64,000 nt of DNA from Macrococcoides animalis. Lineage in GTDB: Bacteria; Bacillota; Bacilli; Staphylococcales; Staphylococcaceae. Below the pieces are notes generated by a model, which was not told where the DNA came from, made no database searches, and was given only the letters and a program-made list of their open reading frames with translations. Every line of letters begins with the position of its first letter. Position 1 is the stretch's first letter. The stretch covers positions 1,922,001 through 1,986,000 of the forward strand of contig NZ_CP179727.1 in assembly GCF_047425875.1 (NCBI RefSeq). Reading direction: 5' to 3'. This document shows positions 17,556 to 26,444 of this stretch, in pieces. Both the position numbers and the translations under genes were made by a program.

Positions 17556-17592
17556 TTTATTGTACAATGAAAGTTATGTGAGGAGTGGGAAT

Positions 17593-18462
17593 GTGAATGT
17601 TTTTGAAATAAGAGACAGACTGATAGAATCATTAGACGACACAGTTGTGTCAACAAAGTTTGACCGTAAAGAAGAAACGTTACGAGTTGAACGATTGGAT
17701 AATCAAAAAGGATTAACAATTAAGCTTGCACCAGTGGCAGCTAAATATAAAGAGAAAAAAGAACGTATTGTTGATGAAGTTCTATATTATATTAACGAGA
17801 CGATTGAAGCGATGGGCAACACAGCCTTGCCTGAAGGTTTAAAGATTATGCCTGTTATTCGATCTACAAGCTTTCCGAAAGAACAAAATGGAGTGCCATT
17901 TTTAATAACAGAACATACTGCAGAAACGAATATTTATTATGCGATTGACTTAGGTAAAACGTACCGTTTAATTGATGCTAAAATCCAAGAAGAATTAGGC
18001 ATTGATGAAACGCATATTAAAGAGCAAGCATTATTTAATGTTAAAGGCTTAAAGACAACATTCAAAACGGATGTAGTAGCGGGAAATACATATTATTTTT
18101 TTAATGCTAATGATGGTTATGATGCAAGTCGAATTCTAAATAAACAGCTGTTAACAGATTTTGATGAACGTATTACTGGAGAGATGCTCGTTGCTACGCC
18201 GCACGCAGATGTTTTAATTATTGCAGATATTCAAAATGAGACAGGCTATGACGTTCTTGCACAAATGACAATGTCGTTCTTTGCAAGTGGCTTAGTACCG
18301 ATTACATCTTTATCTTTCCAATACAAAGATGATAAACTCACACCAGTATTTATTTTAGGGAAAAATAACGCAAAACGTGATCAAGAAGCGATAAAACGTA
18401 TTGAAAGTAATCGTCAAAAGTTTATGGCAGATAAAGAGGCTCGAGGTAAAGATAATAACTAA
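17593..18462 (+). CDS. DUF1444 protein (YtpQ family)
   Basis: 289-residue soluble protein of the DUF1444 (YtpQ) family, function unknown. Recognisable stretches are EETLRVERLDNQKGLTIKL, VPFLITEHTAETNIYYAIDLGKTYRLID, NDGYDASRILN and PITSLSFQYK. I choose GTG 17593 (giving MNVFEIRD, as in staphylococcal homologues), because AGGAG is 7 nt upstream. A more upstream TTG at 17560 would place the ribosome site inside the coding region. The gene is the first of a ytpQ-ytpR-sftA-murC neighbourhood conserved with Bacillus. Confidence 0.88.
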   Translation: MNVFEIRDRLIESLDDTVVSTKFDRKEETLRVERLDNQKGLTIKLAPVAAKYKEKKERIVDEVLYYINETIEAMGNTALPEGLKIMPVIRSTSFPKEQNGVPFLITEHTAETNIYYAIDLGKTYRLIDAKIQEELGIDETHIKEQALFNVKGLKTTFKTDVVAGNTYYFFNANDGYDASRILNKQLLTDFDERITGEMLVATPHADVLIIADIQNETGYDVLAQMTMSFFASGLVPITSLSFQYKDDKLTPVFILGKNNAKRDQEAIKRIESNRQKFMADKEARGKDNN

Positions 18463-18606
18463 TAAATCAAGGAAATCTATTGAAATTAATGAATATGTAT
18501 AGAGTGTAATATTTTCACTAATTTTTAAATGTTTTTTTAAGAAAAAGAAAGTAATAAAGCATATAATAGATAAAGAATAATAATACAAACCATAAGGAGC
18601 AAACAT

Positions 18607-19203
18607 ATGAATATTTTTTATAACAAAATTGTTGGAGATTATTTATTTATCACTTTAGAACCAATGGACGGACCATTTGAATATTTAACTAACGGAGATA
18701 TTATAACAATTAAAAAAGATGATAAAGTTGTTGGTTATAACGTTATTGGTGTTGAATCATTAGGATTAGATACAAATGGACAAGTGAAATTAACTGAAGA
18801 ACTTATGACTCAAATTAATGACTTACTTGTACAAAAAGGATTAGAAAAACGATTAGAAGTAGATTTATCACCAAAATTTGTTGTAGGATATGTTGAAACT
18901 TGTGAGAAACATCCAGATGCAGATAAATTAAATGTTACAACAGTTGATGTTGGGACTGAAAAATTACAAATCATTTGTGGTGCTAAAAACATTGCACAAG
19001 GTCAAAAAGTAGTCGTTGCAAAAGTTGGTGCTGTTATGCCAAGTGGTATGCAAATTAAAGATGCTGAGTTACGTGGTGTGCCTTCAAAAGGAATGATATG
19101 CTCTGAGCGTGAATTAGGTTTAACTGATTCTGAAGAGAAAAAAGGTATTTTAGTATTAGATGATTCACGTCAAATCGGTGAAGATTTCTTTAAAGTAGAA
19201 TAG
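18607..19203 (+). CDS. ytpR: YtpR-family tRNA-binding-domain protein
   Basis: 198 residues. The N-terminal ~90 form the DUF4479 region; residues ~92-195 are a tRNA-binding OB-fold (VGYVETCEKHPDADKLNVTTVDVG, QIICGAKNIAQGQKVVVAKVGAVMP, GMICSERELGL) like that of the PheT N-terminus. It may bind RNA or scaffold translation factors; no catalytic activity is evident. AAGGAG is 7 nt before ATG. Its stop is 10 nt from the sftA start, so they are co-transcribed. Confidence 0.9.
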   Translation: MNIFYNKIVGDYLFITLEPMDGPFEYLTNGDIITIKKDDKVVGYNVIGVESLGLDTNGQVKLTEELMTQINDLLVQKGLEKRLEVDLSPKFVVGYVETCEKHPDADKLNVTTVDVGTEKLQIICGAKNIAQGQKVVVAKVGAVMPSGMQIKDAELRGVPSKGMICSERELGLTDSEEKKGILVLDDSRQIGEDFFKVE

Positions 19204-19213
19204 GGTGAAGCGT

Positions 19214-22200
19214 ATGAGTTGGTTTGATAAATTATTTGGAGAATCATCAGGCAAAGAGACACATCATACACATGATAACTTGAATGAAGACGATGTATAT
19301 CGTAGACCACGTGGTAAATTTAGGTTTCCTTTAAACGTAGATACTATAAAAACGACTGAAGATCATATTGAGAGAGATGTAGAAAGTAAAGAATTGTATG
19401 AAGATAATAATTCAGTTAGATATGAAACGTATATTGATGAAACATATGAATCAAATATAGACGTAAACACTGAAGCTATTAGAACGTCATTTACTACAGA
19501 TTATGTTCCTAGACGTGAGAGGAGACGTGGGAGGGACATCGTAAAACAGACTAAGACAGGAAAGTCACATCAATCAGAAACGACGTATGAACGTTATCAA
19601 CCAAAAACAAAGTTAAATGATGCACCGAAATATAGTTCGTATCAATCGAAATCTAATAATAATACTACTACAAATACACCAGGCTTAAGTAATAATCAAT
19701 CATTTACAGAAAAGCAATACAGTGTACATCAACCGAAATTTAAAGCATCAGTTGTTCCATCAGCTATTTATGGTACGAAACCAAGAAAAGATCCAAGCAT
19801 CTTAAAACAACCAGTCAATTCAATCCAGCCAATACAAGGAAAAAAAGCTGAGGATGTTAGACCGTCTACACCTACACATCGCAAAGAAGATAATACAGTA
19901 AACATTGAAAATGTATATGCATCTCAAATCGTTGCGGAAATAAGGCGTGAACGCGAAAAAAAATTACAACGTAAAAAGCAGTTTGAGTTAGAGCGCGAAC
20001 AAATTAAATTACAACATGAAGAAATTTCATCAATGATGCATGAAGAACAACCGGAAATTGAGTATTTACATGTTGATTCGAATGATCAATCATTCGAAGA
20101 GCGCGTAACAATTATTGAAGAAGATTTAATGGAGCGTGGACCAGTAGTTAATCAAATCAATTTAACAGATAATCAGGAATCTATCGAAGAGATTATTGAA
20201 ATTGAAGATTCTACTGAAGTTATAACATTAAATGAAGGTGAAAGTTATACGTATTCTACAAAATCACCATTTAGCGAACATGAAACTAAATCTGAAACGT
20301 CTAATCGATTAACAATTATTGAGGCTTCAGAAGAAGAAGTTGAAACAATTGAAGATAAATTAGAACTAGACGAATTAGAGACTTATCAAGATACTTTCTT
20401 AGATGAAAATGTAACATTCGAACAAGATGACGAACCTATCAAAGATATTGGAGATAATTATGAAGATATCGATGAAGACTTTTCTGAAGACTTTATTATT
20501 GAAGAACAAGATATAGAGACTGAAGGCGAAATAGTCGATGAAGATACTTCTCAACTAGAAAAAGTTGAAGAAGGATCACGTGCATCAGTATTAGTGCAAC
20601 CGGAATCCTTAGAACCTACATTAATGCCTGACATTAAGCCTGCATTGAATGAAACTGAACCAAAGCTTGAATATATAACTGAAGTCGAAGTAATTGAACA
20701 GATTGATGAAGCTTCATTAGAACCGGTCATTCCTATCATTGAAGAACCAGATGAAATTGTCGAGGAAACAACATCTGATGAAATTACAAAAGAACATGAT
20801 ACACAAGCTCAGGTTGTTACTGGAAATATCCGTGAACACTTAAGTGTGGGACAGAGTCATTATGTTCAAGTTGAGAATAATGAAATCACGGCAAATATTC
20901 GTGATCATGCAGAAGAACCTGTTATTTCACCTAAACCGAAAGTGGAAAAGAAGGTTTCTCCGTTCAATGTGTTAATGACGCCGAGTGATAAACGTCGCTT
21001 ACTGGATAAGAAAAAAGCTGTTCAACAAGTTAATCAAGAAATTAATAATGAAAATGAAACTATTTCACAAGATATTCAACGTTCATTTGAACAACAAGGA
21101 TCGATTAATTCTGAAGTAAAGAGTGAAACAGATGCTGAAGATAATATTATAGAAGTTACAGAAACAAAAGTGGTTGGTGAATCTGATTCAAAACCAATAC
21201 AACAAACAATCGTTAGCAATAATGGTTATCCTTTGAAGAAAGAACCTACGAAACGTATAGGTCCAAAGTATATGTTACCACCAGTATCACTTCTCAATCC
21301 TGAAGATAAATTAGAGCGTGATGAAACATGGGTAGAAGAGCATAAAGCGCAGCTAGATGATGCATTTTATCATTTTAACGTTCCTGCAAAAGTTGAGAAC
21401 GTTGTCGTAGGTCCTTCTGTAACACGTTTTGAGTTATCTGTTGAGAAAGGTGTTAAGGTTTCTCGAATTACGAATTTACAAGATGATATAAAGATGGCAC
21501 TTGCTGCTAAAGATATTCGTATCGAGGCACCGATTCCAGGTACATCTTTAGTCGGTGTAGAAGTACCAAATATTGAGACGCGTAATGTAAATTTAAGTGA
21601 AGTATTATTTAGTAAAAAAATGAAATTTGCCGAGAGTAAATTAACAGTAGCACTAGGTGCACGTATTAATAATGAACCAATGATTATGGATCTAGCGAAA
21701 ATGCCACATGGATTAATTGCAGGAGCGACTGGTTCTGGGAAGTCTGTTTGTATTAATTCAATTTTAGTGTCACTGTTATATCGTAATAACCCGAATGAAT
21801 TAAAGTTATTATTAATTGATCCAAAGATGGTAGAACTAGCGCCATATAATGACCTACCACATTTAATCGCTCCTGTCATTACAGATGTTAAAGCAGCTAC
21901 AGAGAGTTTGAAATGGGTCGTTGAGGAAATGGAACGTCGTTATAAAATTTTTGCGGACATCCACGTTCGAAATATTACAGCATACAATCAAAAAGTAAGT
22001 TATGTTGAACGCTTACCTAAAATAGTGATTGTTATTGATGAATTAGCTGACTTAATGATGATGTCACCACAAGACGTTGAACATTCAATCGCTAGAATTG
22101 CTCAAAAGGCACGTGCAGCAGGCATACATATGATACTTGCGACACAGCGTCCTTCAGTAAATGTTATAACAGGTTTAATTAAAGCAAATGTACCTACTCG

Positions 22201-22651
22201 AGTTGCATTTATGGTATCATCAGCTGTTGACTCCAGAACAATAATTGATGGCGGTGGTGCTGAAAAGCTATTAGGTAACGGTGATATGTTGTATTTAGGT
22301 AACGGTATGAATAAACCAATTCGTATCCAAGGTAATTATGTATCAGATGAAGAAATCGATGCTGTCGTTCAATATGTTAAGACACAAGGTGAACCTAATT
22401 ACCTATTTCAGGAAAAAGAATTATTAAAGAAAGTTTCAGAAGCACCTAAAGATGAATTATTTAAAGAAATTTGTGATTTTATGATTGATGAAGGTCATAT
22501 ATCAACTTCTCAAATTCAACGTAGATTCCAAATTGGCTATAATCGTGCTGCACGTATTATTGATCAATTAGAAGATATGGGGTACGTGAGTGGCCAAAAT
22601 GGTTCTAAACCAAGAGCAGTATTAATTACTGAAAAACAAGAAGATTATTAG
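19214..22651 (+). CDS. sftA: Soluble FtsK/SpoIIIE-type DNA translocase SftA
   Basis: 1145 residues. The start MSWFDKLFGE matches staphylococcal SftA, and GGGTG upstream supports ATG 19214 over GTG 19205. No N-terminal membrane segments, so the SftA rather than the SpoIIIE/FtsK form. Residues ~20-680 are low-complexity, acidic and probably disordered. The C-terminal motor has Walker A AGATGSGKSVCINS, Walker B IVIVIDELADLMM, and GGGAEKLLGNGDMLY. The gamma winged helix (DFMIDEGHISTSQIQRRFQIGYNRAARI) reads chromosome polarity sequences. It clears chromosomal DNA from the closing septum. murC follows 11 nt later. Confidence 0.93.
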   Translation: MSWFDKLFGESSGKETHHTHDNLNEDDVYRRPRGKFRFPLNVDTIKTTEDHIERDVESKELYEDNNSVRYETYIDETYESNIDVNTEAIRTSFTTDYVPRRERRRGRDIVKQTKTGKSHQSETTYERYQPKTKLNDAPKYSSYQSKSNNNTTTNTPGLSNNQSFTEKQYSVHQPKFKASVVPSAIYGTKPRKDPSILKQPVNSIQPIQGKKAEDVRPSTPTHRKEDNTVNIENVYASQIVAEIRREREKKLQRKKQFELEREQIKLQHEEISSMMHEEQPEIEYLHVDSNDQSFEERVTIIEEDLMERGPVVNQINLTDNQESIEEIIEIEDSTEVITLNEGESYTYSTKSPFSEHETKSETSNRLTIIEASEEEVETIEDKLELDELETYQDTFLDENVTFEQDDEPIKDIGDNYEDIDEDFSEDFIIEEQDIETEGEIVDEDTSQLEKVEEGSRASVLVQPESLEPTLMPDIKPALNETEPKLEYITEVEVIEQIDEASLEPVIPIIEEPDEIVEETTSDEITKEHDTQAQVVTGNIREHLSVGQSHYVQVENNEITANIRDHAEEPVISPKPKVEKKVSPFNVLMTPSDKRRLLDKKKAVQQVNQEINNENETISQDIQRSFEQQGSINSEVKSETDAEDNIIEVTETKVVGESDSKPIQQTIVSNNGYPLKKEPTKRIGPKYMLPPVSLLNPEDKLERDETWVEEHKAQLDDAFYHFNVPAKVENVVVGPSVTRFELSVEKGVKVSRITNLQDDIKMALAAKDIRIEAPIPGTSLVGVEVPNIETRNVNLSEVLFSKKMKFAESKLTVALGARINNEPMIMDLAKMPHGLIAGATGSGKSVCINSILVSLLYRNNPNELKLLLIDPKMVELAPYNDLPHLIAPVITDVKAATESLKWVVEEMERRYKIFADIHVRNITAYNQKVSYVERLPKIVIVIDELADLMMMSPQDVEHSIARIAQKARAAGIHMILATQRPSVNVITGLIKANVPTRVAFMVSSAVDSRTIIDGGGAEKLLGNGDMLYLGNGMNKPIRIQGNYVSDEEIDAVVQYVKTQGEPNYLFQEKELLKKVSEAPKDELFKEICDFMIDEGHISTSQIQRRFQIGYNRAARIIDQLEDMGYVSGQNGSKPRAVLITEKQEDY

Positions 22652-22662
22652 GAGATGAGCAC

Positions 22663-23958
22663 ATGACTTTATATCATTTCGTTGGTATTAAGGGTTCGGG
22701 TATGAGTGCATTAGCACATATTTTATTCGATATGGGAGAAGAAGTACAAGGTTCGGATATCGAGAAAGAATTTTTCACAGAAATCGCATTACGTGACAAA
22801 GGGATTACAATCCTCCCTTTTAATGCTGATAATATTAAAGAAGGTATGACAATTATTGCAGGAAATGCTTTTAGTGATGATCACGAAGAAATCGTTCGTG
22901 CTAAAGCATTAGGACTAGAAGTAACGCGTTATCATGATTACTTAGGTAAATTTATGGGGCAATACACTTCTGTAGCAGTAACAGGATCACATGGTAAAAC
23001 AAGTACAACGGGTCTTTTATCTCACGTGATGAATGGAGATAAAAAGACATCTTTCTTAATTGGTGATGGAACCGGAATGGGACTGCCAGAAAGTGAATAT
23101 TTCGCATTTGAAGCCTGTGAATACCGTCGTCATTTTTTAAGTTACTCACCAGACTATGCAATTATCACAAATATCGATTTCGATCATCCAGATTATTTCG
23201 CTTCTATGAGTGACGTATTCAATGCTTTCCAAGAGATGACTAAAAAAGTAAAAAAAGCCATCGTTGCCTGTGGTGATGATGAAAATTTAAAAGATTTAAA
23301 AGCCGAAATTCCAATTTATTATTACGGATTTGGTGAAAACAATCAAGTTATCGCTAAAAATGTTGAAACAATTGAATCAGGTACGAAGTTTGATGTATAT
23401 ATCGACAATACGTTTATAGATACATTCAAAACACCTATGTATGGAAATCATCAAGTATTAAATGCATTAGCGGTTATTACAATATGCTATTTAGAAGAAT
23501 TAAATCTCAATGCAATAAAAGATGCACTAGCAACATTCGGTGGTGTAAAACGCCGTTTCAGTGAAAAGAAATTTGGTGCACAAACATTAATTGATGACTA
23601 TGCACATCACCCAACCGAGATTAAAGCAACTTTAGAATCGGCATCTAAGAAATATCCTAACCGAGAAATTATTGCTGTATTCCAGCCGCACACATTCTCT
23701 AGAACGAGTGCATTTTTACAAGACTTCGCAGATAGCTTAAAAGTTGCGGATAAAGCTTATTTATGTGATATTTTTGGTTCCGTGCGAGAAGCGACTGGTG
23801 AACTTACTATTAAAGATCTTCAAGTATTAATTCCAAATGCTGAATTAATAAATGAAGATACAGTATCAGATTTAAAAGCACATGTAAATAGCGTTATTAT
23901 TTTCATGGGTGCTGGAGATATTCAAAAAATTCAAAAAGCATATGAAAATCTTGATTAA
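22663..23958 (+). CDS. murC: UDP-N-acetylmuramate--L-alanine ligase
   Basis: 431-residue Mur ligase that adds L-Ala to UDP-MurNAc, the first amino acid step of peptidoglycan precursor synthesis. The N-terminal nucleotide-binding region HFVGIKGSGMSALA, ATP-binding GSHGKTSTT (near residue 108), NIDFDHPDYF and the C-terminal DDYAHHPTEI and FQPHTFSRT motifs are all present. AGGAG is 8 nt upstream. It follows sftA closely, linking septal DNA clearance and cell-wall precursor genes on one transcript. Confidence 0.97.
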   Translation: MTLYHFVGIKGSGMSALAHILFDMGEEVQGSDIEKEFFTEIALRDKGITILPFNADNIKEGMTIIAGNAFSDDHEEIVRAKALGLEVTRYHDYLGKFMGQYTSVAVTGSHGKTSTTGLLSHVMNGDKKTSFLIGDGTGMGLPESEYFAFEACEYRRHFLSYSPDYAIITNIDFDHPDYFASMSDVFNAFQEMTKKVKKAIVACGDDENLKDLKAEIPIYYYGFGENNQVIAKNVETIESGTKFDVYIDNTFIDTFKTPMYGNHQVLNALAVITICYLEELNLNAIKDALATFGGVKRRFSEKKFGAQTLIDDYAHHPTEIKATLESASKKYPNREIIAVFQPHTFSRTSAFLQDFADSLKVADKAYLCDIFGSVREATGELTIKDLQVLIPNAELINEDTVSDLKAHVNSVIIFMGAGDIQKIQKAYENLD

Positions 23959-23972
23959 GCTTTAATTAGTAT

Positions 23973-23997
23973 GTTTAACCTTAAATAAGCAGGGTAT
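23973..23997 (+). promoter_or_regulatory. SigB promoter of the ytxG-ytxH pair
   Basis: GTTTAA at 23973-23978, a 13-nt spacer and GGGTAT at 23992-23997: a full match to the SigB consensus, 42 nt before the DUF948 start. The Bacillus ytxGHJ operon is likewise SigB-dependent. Confidence 0.88.
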
Positions 23998-24039
23998 TTT
24001 ACTATATAACAAGAGTTATAAAAATTAGGAGGCGTTTTT

Positions 24040-24582
24040 ATGGAATGGATTTTACCAATCGCAGGATTAATCGCTGCAATTGCATTTTTAGTATTATGTA
24101 TCTTCTTAGGACTTACTTTAATGTCTGTTAAGAAGAATTTAGACCATGTTGCTAAGACACTTGATGGTGTTGAAGGACAAATTCAAGGGATTACGCGTGA
24201 ATCTACAGATTTACTTCACAAAACAAATCGTTTAGCTGAAGATGTTCAAGTGAAATCTGCTAAATTAAACACTGTTGTTGATGCTGTTAGTGGTATTGGT
24301 TCAACAGTTCAAAACTTAAACAGTTCTGTAGACAATGTAACTACATCAATTACACACAATATCTCACAAAATGAAGATAAGATTTCTCAAGTTGTTCAAT
24401 GGTCAAACGTTGCAATGGAAGTTGCTGATAAATGGCAAATGAGAAAACAACGTCGTAACTCAGTGAGTTTTGCTGATACTACACCAAATTACGATAATCA
24501 TGTAAGTCAAAACAACTTTAACGAGACACATACTAAAGGTGATAATTTAGATCAAGATAAAATTAATGCTGGTTTAAAATAA
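24040..24582 (+). CDS. ytxG: DUF948 stress protein (YtxG type)
   Basis: 180 residues. One N-terminal membrane helix (ILPIAGLIAAIAFLVLCIFLGLTLM), then an amphipathic, coiled-coil-like region resembling chemoreceptor helices (AEDVQVKSAKLNTVVDAVSGIGSTV), then a polar tail. The DUF948 family is a general stress group of unknown mechanism, usually next to YtxH as here. TAGGAGG is spaced 7-8 nt from ATG. A SigB promoter lies directly upstream and a terminator directly downstream. Confidence 0.88.
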   Translation: MEWILPIAGLIAAIAFLVLCIFLGLTLMSVKKNLDHVAKTLDGVEGQIQGITRESTDLLHKTNRLAEDVQVKSAKLNTVVDAVSGIGSTVQNLNSSVDNVTTSITHNISQNEDKISQVVQWSNVAMEVADKWQMRKQRRNSVSFADTTPNYDNHVSQNNFNETHTKGDNLDQDKINAGLK

Positions 24583-24590
24583 TACCTTTT

Positions 24591-24626
24591 AGGGAATGTA
24601 CATTATGTACATTCCTTTATTTTTTA
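24591..24626 (+). terminator. Terminator between ytxG and ytxH
   Basis: GGAATGTAC pairs with GTACATTCC around ATTAT, extended by AAA/TTT-type flanks and followed by a long T-rich run. It could allow partial read-through into ytxH. Confidence 0.8.
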
Positions 24627-24669
24627 TATAATTATAGAGGAAGATAAAATGATAAACGGAGGGTTAAAT

Positions 24670-25206
24670 ATGACTAACACATATAACAGAGACTTACATA
24701 CACATACAGTAAAAGAATATAGGGTACAAAAAGATACAACAGCACGTGACTTTTCTATTGGTTTAACTGCAGGGTTGGTTGTTGGCTCTTTAATTGGACT
24801 ACTTGTTGCACCTAAAGCGGGTAAAGATTTACAACAAGATTTAAGTAATAAGACGGAAAGTTTGAAAACGAAATCAGTTGAACAGTATAATAAACAAATT
24901 GAGAACGCACAAGGATTTAAAGAGAAATCTAATATATTTACTACTAAATTAGCAGAAAAAACTTCTAATTTAAAACAAAAGGCAACACAAAAGTTAAATA
25001 GTGACAAAGATAATCACGTTACTTTTGATGAATTGGAACGTCAAAAGGATGCTATTAAATCTGAAGTTAACGATGATTCTTTAAAGCAACCTATTGCCAT
25101 CGTTGACAAAGAATTAGAAACACCAATAAAAGACGAAGCTTTAAGTGAGCGTAAGACAACCATTGACCTTGCAAAATCTACAGATGCTAAAACAAAAAAC
25201 AAATAA
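24670..25206 (+). CDS. ytxH: YtxH-domain protein
   Basis: 178 residues. The hydrophobic YtxH segment is DFSIGLTAGLVVGSLIGLLVAPKAGKDL (residues ~22-49), followed by a charged helical tail ending near NLKQKATQK and a lysine/aspartate-rich end. Start ATG 24670 is supported by GGAGGG 6-7 nt upstream; the earlier ATG at 24649 would contain that ribosome site. It is the second YtxH protein in the window and the natural partner of the preceding DUF948 gene, although a terminator separates them. Function unknown; a general stress role is inferred from context. Confidence 0.87.
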   Translation: MTNTYNRDLHTHTVKEYRVQKDTTARDFSIGLTAGLVVGSLIGLLVAPKAGKDLQQDLSNKTESLKTKSVEQYNKQIENAQGFKEKSNIFTTKLAEKTSNLKQKATQKLNSDKDNHVTFDELERQKDAIKSEVNDDSLKQPIAIVDKELETPIKDEALSERKTTIDLAKSTDAKTKNK

Positions 25207-25231
25207 TACACAAATCCAATTGGATTATGAT

Positions 25232-25263
25232 AAAATAGTAGGCTGACGGTCTGCTATTTTTTA
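25232..25263 (+). terminator. Terminator after ytxH
   Basis: AAAATAGTAG pairs with CTGCTATTTT (one G-U), loop of 9 nt, then T-rich sequence. Confidence 0.7.
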
Positions 25264-25288
25264 ATTTATATAAAAAGAGGGTATAACG

Positions 25289-26359
25289 ATGAATGAATTA
25301 AATCATTTACGAGATAGAATAGAAGCTATAAATGTGGAAATATTAAAATTACTAAGTGAGCGAGGCGAAATCGCCCAACAAATTGGTGAAGAGAAACGTA
25401 AACAAGGCACTGCAATATATGATCCCAAACGTGAAAAAGAAATGATTAATATGCTTCAAGATATTAATGAAGGACCATTTGATGATAATGTTATTAAACA
25501 GCTTTTCAAAGAAATCTTTAAAGCGTCTACAGAATTACAAAAATCTAATAGTGAGAAGCACTTACTCGTATCTAGAAAGTTAAAGCCTGAAGATACGATT
25601 GTTCGTTTTGAGAATGGTGCTGTAGTTGGCAATGGTAAAAAGACATTTGTATTTGGTCCCTGTTCTGTGGAATCTTATGAGCAAGTAGATGCTGTAGCGA
25701 AGAATTTATACGCGAAAGGTGAAAAGTTTATCCGTGGAGGTGCATTTAAACCTAGAACATCACCTTATGACTTCCAAGGCCTTGGTGTTGAAGGCTTAGA
25801 AATTTTAGGGCAAATGAAACAGCAATATGGTTTAAATGTTGTCAGTGAGATTGTAAATCCATCTCACTTTGAATTAGCAGATCAATACGTTGATGTATTC
25901 CAAATTGGTGCGCGTAATATGCAAAACTTTGAACTATTAAAAGAAGCAGGTAAAACGAATAAACCGATTTTGTTAAAACGCGGATTGAGTGCAACCATTG
26001 AAGAGTTTATTTATGCTGCAGAATATATTCATGCGAACGGTAATCAAAATATAATACTTTGTGAACGTGGGATTCGTACATATGAGAAGGCAACACGTAA
26101 TACACTAGATATATCAGCAGTACCTATACTTAAACAAGGGACACATTTACCTGTACTAGTCGATGTGACGCATTCAACTGGCCGTAAAGACATTATGTTA
26201 CCTGTTGCCCGTGCTGCGTTAGCTGTAGGGGCTGATGGCGTCATGGCTGAGGTTCATCCGAATCCTTCAGTAGCCTTAAGTGATGCTTCACAACAAATGG
26301 ACTTTAATGAATTTGAAACATTTTATCAAGAAATTGAAAAAGCAGCACAAAATTATTAA
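25289..26359 (+). CDS. aroA: Bifunctional DAHP synthase/chorismate mutase
   Basis: 356 residues. Residues 1-90 are an AroQ-type chorismate mutase (MNELNHLRDRIEAINVEILKLL...RGEIAQQIGEEKRKQG), and the rest is a KDPG-type DAHP synthase (FVFGPCSVESYEQV, IRGGAFKPRTSPYDFQG, ILLKRGL, DVTHSTGRKD, ADGVMAEVHPNP). It condenses phosphoenolpyruvate and erythrose 4-phosphate to open the shikimate pathway; in this family the mutase domain acts as a feedback sensor for prephenate/chorismate. The symbol follows Bacillus use and does not mean EPSP synthase. GAGGG precedes the ATG by about 7 nt. ccpA follows, as in Bacillus and Staphylococcus. Confidence 0.94.
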   Translation: MNELNHLRDRIEAINVEILKLLSERGEIAQQIGEEKRKQGTAIYDPKREKEMINMLQDINEGPFDDNVIKQLFKEIFKASTELQKSNSEKHLLVSRKLKPEDTIVRFENGAVVGNGKKTFVFGPCSVESYEQVDAVAKNLYAKGEKFIRGGAFKPRTSPYDFQGLGVEGLEILGQMKQQYGLNVVSEIVNPSHFELADQYVDVFQIGARNMQNFELLKEAGKTNKPILLKRGLSATIEEFIYAAEYIHANGNQNIILCERGIRTYEKATRNTLDISAVPILKQGTHLPVLVDVTHSTGRKDIMLPVARAALAVGADGVMAEVHPNPSVALSDASQQMDFNEFETFYQEIEKAAQNY

Positions 26360-26370
26360 TAAATTGTGAA

Positions 26371-26403
26371 TTTCATAACTTGATATATGAAAAAGTTATG
26401 AAA
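26371..26403 (+). repeat. Inverted repeat in the aroA-ccpA spacer
   Basis: TTTCATAACT (26371-26380) and AGTTATGAAA (26394-26403) form perfect 10-nt arms with a 13-nt gap, just before the probable ccpA -10 (TAGAAT, 26410-26415). No U-run follows, so it is not a normal terminator. Confidence 0.55.
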
Positions 26404-26444
26404 ACGTGATAGAATAATAAATAAAACGGTTACAGGAGGATACA

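Noticed and set aside
21370..21879. 169-codon open frame on the minus strand
   Set aside because: Lies antisense inside the sftA motor domain, has no ribosome site and low-quality composition; it is a shadow of the real gene.
26398..26413. cre site in the ccpA promoter
   Set aside because: ATGAAAACGTGATAGA misses three fixed positions; kept only as a half site in the inverted-repeat note.
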